Assembly: GCA_030562195.1 (NCBI GenBank)
Contig: JAUJPP010000012.1
Location: 9,362,001-9,426,000 of the forward strand
Length of the DNA stretch: 64,000 nucleotides
Source: Nipponacmea schrenckii
Taxonomy: Eukaryota; Mollusca; Gastropoda; Lottiidae
Direction: 5' to 3'
In this document: piece after piece, positions 1 to 11,700 of the stretch
Numbering within the stretch: the stretch's first letter is position 1
Layout: the number at the start of each line of letters is the position of its first letter
The notes under the pieces: generated by a model
The model's database searches: none
What the model was told of the DNA's origin: nothing
What the model saw: the letters and a program-made list of their open reading frames with translations, nothing else
Made by a program: the position numbers and the translations under genes

Positions 1-272
1 ATACATTGTTCATATTATTGTATATATTATTTATAGTATTTAAAATTTTCATCAGTAATATAGTTGTTAAGTTAACTTGAAAATATTTTTTTAGGATGAT
101 AATGGTCAAGAAAACAGCTTGAACTTGTTTTTTTGTTTTGGTTGGGCATTAGCAGCTCAGATATGTTTTAGTTAAACTGTGCAGGGATAAGGAATATCAC
201 CAGAATATCTTGGCCTGTAGAGCTGTTGTTTGTGCTAAAAGATACTTATTTTATTGTCAATTCTGATTCCAG

Positions 273-3200
273 CAAGTAGCAGCAAATGATAGAAAAAAGA
301 AAAATTTTTCCTTTACCAGAAAATTTCCATTCATGAAAAGTAAAGATCTTAGTGGTAGTGAAGATGTTAGTGCTGATGAACGTAAGTAGGCACTTCTTAT
401 TATAATCTTAGCCAATAGGTTGATTTGAGGTCAAAATTGTATTGTTTATTTCTCCATTCATCAGACGTGATATATTAATGGATTATTGGTACGTTTAAGA
501 CCAGACTTAAAATGTCACTTGATGGACTCATTAATGGTTCAGCAAAATTTGACTTTTGTCACTATGTTGAGTCAGAAACTAGCAACCTAAAAGTTTGATT
601 GCAGCAACTTCCATTAAGTGATGTTTTCTGTAGGTCCTAAATTGCCCATATCCCATTCATATACATTGTATAAATCCTGTATACAGCTGGGATGAGTTTG
701 GTCAGGCTAAACTGTAGGGTATCATGGATTATCATCTCTATCATCCTTTTCATTTCTATATATTTACAGAAGGCTTAGCTGGAAGTGAAGGTTTGCATTT
801 TAGTCATCTCTCTTCATTATATTTTTATTTTGTTTTAAAATGTTTCTGAAATCTTCAGATTTCAGAGACTAAAAGCAGAAATCTGATCCAAAAAGAATCC
901 AATTGATAAATATTTTGATATAAATAAGGAATTTTCCTTGATAAGTTAAAATCTAAACATCTTAAAATTGGAATTGGATAATTTTGGATCTGATTATGGT
1001 TGTGGTTGGTGTTAGAATAGTTTAGACGTTCTGTGTTGTTTTTAAGTCTAGATCAGTATAGGTCTAGTAATTCAACAGAAAGTTTCATATTTTAATTGGA
1101 TTTTTTTAACCACTCATTAATCATTATAATATTATTAGTATGCTTTATATTAACCATAGTTATGTTTATATATTAATGTCATATATCAGGCTTTATCACA
1201 ATTATTTATTTCTATGTGGATTGTATTGTTCTGTTACCATCATTTATGTACCGGTATAACACAAGTCAAACTCCAAAGCCAATATGCCTTTTTTTCAACT
1301 TTCAAATGTGATGTTCATAAATCACACCTCCTCTATTCAAAAGATACCAGCATTACGATTATTATTATTACTATAAGCCTCATTTTGAATTCAATATGGC
1401 TGATGCGTGAATAAGGTCCATTACCTTTTATATTTAAACTGCTGTGTATTGGGTTGTCAAAATTTAAAAAAAACTTGAGATGAAATAAAAATAATTAAGA
1501 TATTTTGTAAGATATATGCATGTTAAAGTGAACACTTAAGATACAATTCACATTGAATTTGAAATGATCAATAAATAAAGTGAAGTATTTTCTTAAATAT
1601 TATAAGGTGTGCCTTTTGATGTGAACTAGTATTAATTTAGAAGATAATGTTTGTGATAATGCTTGACTGTTATCATCTTATTTTCAAAATTATTATCCAT
1701 GTTGTTTTATTATTCATACGCCATGATTTATTCCTATTCATATCACAAGTAAATAATTAAACATGATCATATCATTGGTATTAAATAAAAACCTGTTGTT
1801 TTACATTACTGTGTCACTTATCAACCATAATTCTAATATTGAAACTTTATTATTTCCATTGAGTGTGTCATAATTACCATTCTCATTGTTGTTTTGTCAA
1901 CTCACTGCATGTTGTTTTTCTTCCCCTGTAGGTCTCCCTCCTAGTGATAATGACAGCCTTCGTAAGTAGTTCTTTACCCTCTAAGATATCACACAATGCA
2001 ATGATCAAGTCTCATTTGGAGATAATGAAATTAAATTTAAAGCAGATTTTTAGATACCAATTCAGAAAGTTGCCATTGTTTTGTATTGATAATTTCCATT
2101 AAATAAATGAGATTTCTATTCACATCTTTGTGAAGAATAAAAAAATTGATTTTTTCTAGAGTACTTTGAATTGATATGTTTTATTTTTATCTTTTATAAT
2201 CTGAGTCATCATTGCATTGTTTTAAAAAATTTCACACACATTCTTTCTTACTCTTTCACGCAAATCTCATTTCCCAGCAAACAATAGTTCAAATATGCAC
2301 CCTAATATTGTTGAGCTTGTTTATACATTTGCAAAAATATGACTTGGTTTATTTTTCCTTCAGTTCAAAATAATTATAGTCTCTGAAAATCGAGACTTGC
2401 ATCAGAATTTCCTCCATGAAGTTCTGGCAAGAATGATATTGTGATTATGATGATTAGGGCTTTCTTTTTTGGTTGCTCTAATTAAGTCTTGAGTCCATAT
2501 TGTTATGAATGTAATCAAAAAATAAATTACTCTTTAACTGAATAATATTTACTATGTGCATTTTCTTAAAAACTTGGTTCATAAACTTTTACTACATGTA
2601 CTATGAAAAAAAAAAATTTTTTTTGGATAACAAAGTTCCTTGAAACATAGTCAGAATCAATTGTTGATTCCTATTAGGTCTGAATTCTGGAGTTACAGTT
2701 ATATTTATCTTAATGCCTTCCTATTTTGATTAATGTTTGCGAGACTAATCAAACTACAAATTTTATTAATCCATATTAAGTATCAATAACTTATATTGAC
2801 GGATGAACAGAATAAATTTAATACAAACTCAAAGAATATTGATGACTTGTAATTGGAGATTGACAAGGCCATAATATGATGATAAAGATGATACATGCAT
2901 GTCTTACACAGCACTTTCACTATACCTTTAATCAATCACACCTTCATCCCAGGAACAAGAATTGTTTAGCAAACCCTATCTGTAACAATATTCACAGCTC
3001 ACCATTAAAATACAAGCCTTCTTAGCCAGTTGCATTAATAATTCACTGTGTTTGAAAGTTTAATTGACAACTCTTAAAATGAGTCTCTTAAGAGAAGTTT
3101 CGGCCAGTTTGAGTTATATTTAAAGCAATTATGTGATTTTTTTTATAGACTATATTGAAGGCCTAAATCGACTGTCAAAAATTTGATTGTTTTCCATAAA

Positions 3201-6200
3201 ATAAGACAAACCAATTTTACAACAGTAAGGATCTGTGCAGTTTGTGAGCAATATAAAATATTGAACATCATGTAATAAAATTCTTGTCTATATAATCTTA
3301 TTTTTGATTTCAGGTGGATTTGAACCAATATTATCATATGAAGCTGTTGTTCAACAAGATTGTAAGTTTTTATTTACTACTGATTTGAGAGAAAATTGTA
3401 CATAATGTTGGCATAATACTTTTATTGTTTATTTTTCTGCGGATGTCACAATATGTACCATATAATTCCAAATATATTGCGCAGGTTTCAGGTTTCATGC
3501 CATCTAGTAGCCCATAGGGCTGGGTATCAAAATGGGTTATTGATTACATTCTATTGAAATATGTTTAATGGAAAATATTGTAAATCTTTTGAATTTTTTT
3601 CAGTAAAATATACCAGACCAGTTATAATATTAGGTCCGTTAAAAGATAGAATCAATGATGATTTAATGTCAGAGTTCCCTGACAAATTTGGCAGCTGTGT
3701 TCCTCGTAAGTTTTTATCCATTTTATATGATAAAATCAATGTTACAAACTTGATTAATTCTAAAATTATTGTTATTATAAGAATCATATTGATCATGTTT
3801 TCAAATATACTTACATTTTTCCAGATACAACTCGAACGCCAAGAGAGTATGAGCATGATTCAAGAGATTATCATTTCGTAGAATCACGTGAACAAATGGA
3901 AAAAGACATTCAAAATCATTTATTTATTGAAGCTGGTGTGTACAACGATAATCTATATGGAACCAGTGTAGCATCAGTTAAGGAAGTTGCAGAAGTTGTG
4001 AGTATTGTTTTTGTACAATATGTTGTTAAATAAATGATATCTATATTAAATATAAAATAGTATATTTATACCAGAGTAAACATTGTATATTAGATGTTAG
4101 TGGTAATGTTGTTAAATAAATGATATCTATCTATTTATTACAGGGTAAAAATTGTATATTAGATGTTAGTGGTAATGTTGTTAAATAAATGATATCTATC
4201 TTTTTATTACAGGGTAAACATTGTATATTAGATGTTAGTGGTAATGTTGTTAAATAAATGATATCTATCTATTTATTACAGGGTAAAAATTGTACCGTAT
4301 ATAAGATGTTAGTGGGTAATGTTGTTAAATTAATGATATCTTTCTATTTATTACAGGGTAAACATTGTACCGGTATATAAGATGTTAGTGGTAATGTTGT
4401 TAAATTAATGATATCTTTCTATTTATTACAGGGTAAACATTGTATAGTAGATGTTAGTGGTAATGTTGTTAAATAAATGATATCTTTCTATTTATTACAG
4501 GGTAAACATTGTATATTAGATGTTAGTGGTAATGTTGTTAAATAAATGATATCTTTCTATTTATTACAGGGTAAACATTGTATATTAGATGTTAATGGTA
4601 ATGTTGTTAAATATATGATATCTATTTATTACAGGGTAAACATTGTATGTAAGAGGTTAGTGGTAATGTTGTTAATTAAATGATATCTTTCTTTTTATCA
4701 CAGGGTAAACATTGTACCAGTATATTAGATGTTTGTGGTAATGTTGTTAAATAAATGATATCTTTCTATTTATTACAGGGTAAACATTGTATATTAGATG
4801 TTAGTGGTAATGTTGTTAAATAAATGATATCTTTCTATTTATTACAGGGTAAACATTGTATATTAGATGTTAATGGTAATGTTGTTAAATATATGATATC
4901 TTTCTATTTATTACAGGGTAAATATTGTATGTTATAGGTTAGTGGTAATGTTGTTAATTAAATGATATCTTTCTATTTATTACAGGGTAAACATTGTACC
5001 AGTATATTAGATGTTTGTGGTAATGTTGTTAAATAAACAATATCTATCTATTTATTACAGGGTAAACATTGTATATTAGATGTTAGTGGTAATGTTGTTA
5101 TATAAACAATATCTATCTATTTATTACAGGGTAAACATTGTATATTAGATGTTAGTGGTAATGCTATTAAGCGGTTACAAGTAGCTGGCTTATATCCTAT
5201 AGCTATTTTTATTAAACCTAAATCTATAGAATCTATTATGTAAGTATTATTTTGTAGTATATTTTTTTAGTCTAGTTAACGGTGGTGATTATTTTGATGT
5301 TTTTTGTGGATACAAATTTGAATAATGTAGGAATTGAGCAATTTATTGTTCGATATCAAATTGAATGGACTATTTGATGTTATAGGGAAATGAATAAAAG
5401 AATTACAGAAGAACAGGCACGAAAAACGTATGAAAGGGCATTAAAATTAGAACAAGAATTTGGGGAGTATTTTACTGGTAAGTTAGTAATTTAAATAGAT
5501 ATGTTATTCATAAACCCAACCATGTCTAATCTTACTACCGGATTTATTTTCAAAGGGTGCCATGGCACAAAAATCAAATTTGTTTTCAATATTTCTCAAT
5601 GTAAAATTCTAGATTTTAATATATGCACACATGAAGTGTTATCACCAAAGTTTGTCCCTCCGTCAACAATTAGATGAGTGTTCATAATCACCTATTGAAA
5701 TCAGCAAAATGCAAAAATACGAAGTGTGAGTTATTGCCCTTATTCTTGAAATGCTTGTGAACACTCTATAATGTGCATTTCTTGGGAGATTTGATGAAAC
5801 TTGGTGTGAGAGTGTGTTATTACTCAAGGATGAACCCCTTTTGAAAATCAGCCGAAACAAAGAATATTTAATATGAGTTATTGCTTGTTATTGCCCTTGT
5901 TCTTGTAAACACTCAAGATATCATAAATCTTTTTTATGGAACTTGGAGTATTTGTGATCACTCATGGATGAATACTATTGAAAATCAGATAAATATATAG
6001 TATCAGTTATTACCCTTGTGTTTAAAAATATGTTCTATTTTTTGGCTCGTAAACAGTTCAGAAGGCACAATTATTGTCCAAATTTGACGAAAACTCGCGG
6101 ATATTGATATCAACAAGGGACAAACCCTTTTGAAAGTAAAAAATATCACAATATATTTAATATTTACCGCCCTTGTCGTTCAATTCACACCCTCCCCCCC

Positions 6201-6427
6201 CCCCCAGAAAAGAAGTATATGACTGAAGGTTGAATATTACTTATTCTATTGTTCAAATTCAGTGTTGCCATTGGTTCAATTTTTGTAACAATATCCTAAT
6301 AGAGATCTTTATTGTTTTAGCTGTGGTACAAGGAGATACAGCAGATGAAATCTATGCACGGGTAAAGGAAGTAATTCGAGATCAATCCGGCCCAGTTATT
6401 TGGGTACCAGCTAAAGATAAACTCTGA
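273..6427 (+). CDS. DLG1: Discs-large MAGUK scaffold (DLG family), 3' part: HOOK and GK domain
   Basis: Partial gene; the upstream PDZ and SH3 exons lie before the window. Coding exons: 273-381, 770-790, 1932-1961, 3314-3361, 3604-3705, 3825-3997, 5130-5239, 5386-5477 and 6321-6427, all with GT-AG borders and continuous frame, giving 263 residues plus stop. The first exon reads [10 protein letters not shown], typical of the SH3-GK HOOK region. Next comes [19 protein letters not shown], the degenerate MAGUK P-loop start of the GK domain, then [56 protein letters not shown] and the C-terminus IWVPAKDKL. The family clusters receptors and adhesion proteins under the membrane at cell junctions and synapses; its GK domain binds phosphopeptides and is catalytically dead (family knowledge). 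The orthologue class could equally be DLG1-4, because invertebrates usually have one dlg. Oddities are two microexons and a decoy-acceptor array upstream of the exon at 5130. Confidence 0.95.
770..790 (+). other. 21-nt microexon in the DLG HOOK region
   Basis: Flanked by an acceptor ending TTTACAG and a weak donor GTTTGC. It is entered in phase 1 and left in phase 1, so it adds or removes exactly 7 codons (GLAGSE plus junction residues) without changing frame. The weak donor suggests optional inclusion. In vertebrate DLG genes the same HOOK interval carries alternatively spliced inserts (family knowledge). Use of this exon is inferred from frame and borders only. Confidence 0.6.
1932..1961 (+). 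other. 30-nt microexon in the DLG HOOK region
   Basis: Acceptor CCCCTGTAG and consensus donor GTAAGT surround 30 nt encoding LPPSDNDSL plus split Arg codons at both edges. It is symmetric, phase 1 to phase 1, so skipping it keeps the frame. It carries Ser/Asp residues of the kind found in regulated HOOK inserts. Its splice signals are stronger than those of the 21-nt exon upstream. Confidence 0.75.
4019..5164 (+). repeat. Tandem array duplicating a 3' splice site plus exon start (69/75-bp units)
   Basis: Between the DLG exons at 3997 and 5130 the intron is almost entirely a tandem repeat. Each unit contains TTTATTACAG|GGTAAACATTG, then about 34 nt matching the start of the real exon ([11 protein letters not shown]), then GTTGTTAAATAAATGATATC. 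Acceptor-type AGs followed by GGTAAA lie near 4142, 4211, 4280, 4355, 4430, 4500, 4569, 4634, 4703, 4778, 4847, 4916, 4985 and 5060, plus a degenerate one near 4073. The genuine exon starts at 5130. Spacing is mostly 69 bp, with 75 bp in copies holding an ACC(A)GT insertion and one 65-bp copy. Most copies read [14 protein letters not shown] then a stop. The exon is the conserved ancestral sequence, so the array most simply arose by duplication of the intron-exon boundary. Confidence 0.97.
5640..6190 (-). repeat. Degenerate copies of the GGGCAATAACTC interspersed repeat in the last DLG intron
   Basis: About four diverged units of 130-160 bp, marked by GAGTTATTGCCCTT-like words near 5730, 5875, 6007 and 6167, and by GATGAAACTTGGTGTGAG near 5793. 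These are reverse complements of the words that define the repeat family in the betaglycan introns, so the orientation is opposite on the chromosome. A poly-C run near 6188-6203 ends the block. No coding potential. Confidence 0.65.
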
Positions 6428-8701
6428 AATAAAAGAAATCCTCATCACCATTGTAATGCCTCATTTTCATGATGCTACTTCTTGTCTATGATATCCCTTA
6501 TCATGTGACTTTGTTTCAAAACTTTTATTGGCTGTTATGGACATGAAATGAACAATGAAAGTTTATTTACAGTATCAACAATTGTGCTTAAATAAGATGT
6601 TATGAAATGAACCTAATTGTGAATGTGTTTCCTCCTGGTAATTGTACACTACAGGCATGAAAGCATCATTATCATTCATAATGTGATCACCAATAATTAT
6701 TTATCTGGAAACCCCCCAAATCAAAGACATATAACCTTTGCCACCTTTTGTTAATTGTGTAAATATATATAGGAGATGTGTATTTGTTATTTAGTGTAAT
6801 ATTTTAGCTGAATATATAAACCAAACAAGGCAAAGTGTCCAAATTAGTTGTCTACATGTTATGATGAGAACAGCTTAGCTTTTTTACTTTATGAATACTC
6901 TTCATTCATGATTACATAATACATGAATCTCAAATTCATTGCATTCAAATGTTTATGCTCAAACGCTTCCAATAAAAATTCTTTTTGCATAGGAATTCAG
7001 ACAAGAAAAATTTGTTCTGAAATATTGAGTACATATCAAGTTAATGTCTTTAAATTCAGTGTATTTATTAAGCACATTATTTATCTTTGTTGCACTGCTA
7101 TGTTATGTCTGTACCTTTTCCTCCAAGGTTTTGTAACATGAGTGAGTACATGTCAACTTTTCATATAACAGAATCTGTGAGTAATTTACTTCTTACTACC
7201 GAAATTTCTCAGGTTTGCAGGTTTTCTTGTTAATATCTGTTTAGAAGCTATGAAGCGCACGTTGACTTATATATGTGAATAAATAAAGGTAGTCTTATCT
7301 CATTTGTCATCCTTATTTAGAAAATGTAATAACATTTTGGGTTCTGCAGATTACTTTCACTTTATCCTATTTTTTAATACAGCAATGTATTTGGTATTCG
7401 AACAATCCAGAGGTTTGGAATATGTACCTGCATTACGTTTATTTTAGGAAAATTATATTCAACTCTGTATAATTTAAAGAATTACAAGATTGACCCTGGG
7501 TTCAATTGCTAAAATAAAGATAAGATAATTATTTTATAACTGTTATTTTAAGCTGGATGTAATTACTCTATTTTTAGTATGATTTTGTCCTTTTCTTTCA
7601 GAGCATGTTGTTATTTGTTTGTTTTGTAAAAACTGACAAATAAATTGAAATTAAAAGATATGTAAAATTGTGACTTGTTAATTCAGATGATCAAATAAAC
7701 TACATCATGTATTAATATTTTAATTTTTATTTCGCATATTAATACTGTAAATATCATTGTTATCGGATATTTTATATTATTAAGTTAATGGCTGTACATC
7801 ACTATTAATATAATTACCATCAGTACATGTTCTCAATGACAAATAAATCAAATAGATGAAATACTCTATTTAAAACTTGCTTGCAATATGTTTTTTTTGG
7901 CATTAATTTGTGTTCGAACTTTTGCCAGGACTTTAACAATGTCAACAAATCTTGAACAGCTTACCAGCAAGTGTTATAAACACAAAGACAAGGTTTAGCA
8001 AGTTCCAGCTAAAACAAGGAACAGCTTGTTATTTAGTTACGCAATATCTTAATTCATAAGGCTTGCTTTATGCATATTAATATTCTTTTTAGTGTAAATG
8101 CATAAATTTTATATTAGAAACCCCTTATATTTCTCTTTCTGGAGCTTTGGCAGTGATTATTTCCATGGAGTCTAGAGGAGATTTCAGAAAAGCTCTACAA
8201 CTGATGAAAAAATTTAAATAAGGAACTACCCATATAAAGCATGAGCTTTATATTTGCAACATTGATTGCTAATTCACTCTTGGAGGATCTCAGTTACAGT
8301 AATAACAAGCATGAATATCAGTTTACAAAGAAAACACCTTATTGTTTACTATTTGTTTATTTTGTATCATTCATACATCTTGTATAAAACAGTACCACTG
8401 TGTATAATAATTGCTAATTTACACATGTTTCTTAACATATTGTACAACAATAATACATGTCTATAGAATACCATCTCTGTAGTTATTCATTAGCACTTAA
8501 ATTGATACTTTCACAATATCATAAAATTTCATTGATTTCATTATTATTACAATGAGTAAAAACTTATGTGGATAACGTTTTAAACAAAAACTTTCTCACA
8601 TAACAGAGTCAAACCAGGATAAAAAGTAAATTCTTCATAAAAACAAAATTTCAATGACAATCCTCTCACTCAACATTCATCCATCATGAGAATGATTATG
8701 A
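6428..8701. other. DLG 3' UTR and convergent intergenic region to DKC1
   Basis: No gene is seen. The DLG 3' UTR begins here. Candidate AATAAA signals on the + strand occur at 7278-7287 (two overlapping) and again near 7640, 7696 and 7842. For the opposing DKC1 transcript, a TTTATT (AATAAA on the - strand) lies at 8356-8361, about 340 bp past its stop. Composition is uniformly AT-rich, and short open frames here look like chance. Confidence 0.6.
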
Positions 8702-11700
8702 TTAATCAGATTCTTCTTCAGTTTTTTCTTTTTTCTTCTTTTTCTTCTTCTTTTTCTCAGGACTCTGTAATGATAATGAAATTATCATTAAACATTGTCA
8801 AGTAATGGTCAAAGAGAACTTTGCCAAAGAGTTCAATGAACAAAAATTCAACGTCTAATACATAATGCAACTGGTGTGTTCTCCATACAAAGATGATAAC
8901 AGAATTGGACAATTACGGTCATAATAATGTGAAATTAGATAACTACCTCTCCATTTTGCTCCTTGTGTTTCTTTTTTTTCTTCTTTTCTGATTCTTCTTC
9001 TTCAGATTCCTCAGCCTTCTTTTTCTTCTTCTTTTTCTCTTTCTTCACTGCTTTACTTTCTTCTTCTGAACTCTCACTACTTGAAGGTTTGTGTTTTCTC
9101 TGCAATGAAACAGACATAAATAATAATGTCATCATTCCATATTACAATCTGACAACACAATACTTATGATTTCTACTAGAAAGACCAAATGATGATCAAA
9201 ATAAAATGTACCAGTATGCATATTTCAATGTCACTAAATTTAAAAGTAGAATATTTAGTACTATCTCATGTGTACACAGTAATATGGGGCTCCATGTATT
9301 ATGAATTTCAAGGATGATGGATTGATGTCATGATAAAAGTTTGTTTAATGTTCCAGACCCTTTCATTCAGACTGTTCCCAGCTTTTACTTTTGTTTTGCT
9401 AAGTTAAGGAATCATTATAAAATATACCTTTAATTTGAAACCAGTACCAGGTGTGTCAGCTTCCTGTTTGATACTATCATCTGTTACAGCTTTAGTCTCT
9501 GTTTCACTCTTTACAGATACACTGAAATTATTATGTTCATATTAAATCATGAAAACAGAAAATCAATGAATATACATTATCAATGAAAAACATCAGGCAA
9601 TGCATGCACTGCATGTCTTACAATAGACCAAGCTTAATTCTTAACTTTTTTTTTTCATATAAATTATATACTTACTTGTAATCTGTATAGGAATTTTTCC
9701 AGTCCTTGGGTGTTTTATCTGTTGGCTTACCAAATTTATCTAATAAACCAGACTTGATCATTTTCTTCTTTATACTGGCCTAGAATAAATACATTAGACT
9801 GTCAGTAATATTTCAGCTTGTCTCATTACAAAAACACAACTAGCATCTTATCATCCCAAAACAAGGAATAATCTCAACTATAGAAAAATATATATAAAAA
9901 CTAAAAACAATGCAAGAATGGTATTACCTTGGGACCCAGTCCCCATTTTCTAGGATATGTATCCCTCTCCATTATAACACGTTTTAATTTAGCTATAACT
10001 CCATGATCACAAGTTGACATCACTGCAGTAGTCATTAATGCTATAGCTAAAATAAATAATTGAGATATTGAAAACCTAAAGACACTAAGGTGCAGTTAAA
10101 ATACATATTGAAAGATATCAAACATAATGCTTAGATTGGAATAGAGCACAACTAACAAATTAAAGATAGCAAATGTTACCTAGGGCAATAGCTTCTCCTT
10201 TTGTGGTGATTATAACTATTTCTTGTCCTATTTCAATACCATCTTCAAATCTCAATACACCTGGTAACATAATCTTAGCTCCATAACATAAAGCATTTAC
10301 CTACAAATATACCTCTATTGTCAGTTTCATTAAGACAAATGAGTGATAGTTCAAACACTGTTGATAAACCAAAAAGTCTAAGAAAATAGAATAATAAAAA
10401 CAAAAGAACTTACAGCTGTATCTTTCATTATTACACGTTTATGAGATGTGAGTAAAGCTTCTAATGGTTTTATAGCTCTTCTTAAATAGGTTTCATCTTT
10501 ATGATTTTCATATAACCATTGAGCATCTAATATATCATGCATAGTAACTAGTCCTTCCTAAATCACAAAATAGTTTCAGGTATAAAGATATGAAAATCTT
10601 ATGAAATAATGCCTACTGGCAGTGATTAAAGGAGTAGTGTTAACTAAATGATAACAATAAAGTCTTGAAAGTACCAGAACTGTTTATTAATAATTTCAGT
10701 TATACCTTGAGTAAATTTGTCTTATTTTAGTGTGGAACTTAATTAGCAACAAAATTCATACCTTTTCCGAGTTTATGCCTGAACGAACTCGTCGCAATTC
10801 TTGCATCTGACCTCCTACCCCAAGGAAGAGGCCAAGATGAACACACATGGTCCTGATGTACGTGCCAGCCTCGCAGCTTACCCAGAATACACCTGGGAAG
10901 TATACAGACAACACATTGTTAATATAACTTCATTAGTAAGTAGAGACTGATTTGAATTGGATATTCTTGTCAGAGTCAAACTTAATATTTAAATATTTTA
11001 CAGAACCCTATTTTAAACGACTCAAAATGTGTATTGATACATATTTATATAATGATTGAAATTCATTTTTCAAATACACTTACCCATTCCCTTATCTTTA
11101 TTATATTCTAACATTTTAGATTCATACACAGTTCGAACACGTAGTTGTCTTTTAACAGCAGAGATTAATGGTGGTCTTTGGAATAATGCACCAGTTAATC
11201 TTTCTATATTCTACAAAATCAGCAAAGAAAAAACAATATTGAATTCTTCCTTTCACAATTTTAATACTTAAATTACTTAATCAGTGAAAAGAGATGTATA
11301 GAGATGTTTAATTTACCAAAGACATTCAATTTTACTTTGCAAAATACACCCATAACATAGAATTTTATCTAACTTTCATTTTATTTACCTTAAAACTTAC
11401 CTTTGCCACTTTCTGTTCATCTTCTACTGGGCTATGCAAGTGAAATATACAGACATATTCTTTTCCTGCACCTTGTTGTGATTTAACTAATCTAGTAGCT
11501 CTTTCAATACACACTATTAAACATCCTGTAACTTTAGGATCTAATGTACCACTGTGACCGGTTTTGTCTACTTTTAATATGCGTTTAGCCCATGCTACAA
11601 CTTCATGTGATGATGGGTTTGCTGGTTTATCTAAGTTGATAAAACCTGACCTGCAAATATAATGACAAATGTCCTCATGTTAGCTATAAAGAAATCTAAT

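Noticed and set aside
96..180. Possible upstream DLG exon reading DDNGQENSLN after a TTTTTTAG
   Set aside because: No match to the SH3 or HOOK sequence and no suitable donor before the stop; better explained as intron.
8963..9169. Phe/Ser-rich + strand open frame
   Set aside because: Antisense of the Lys/Glu-rich dyskerin tail exon.
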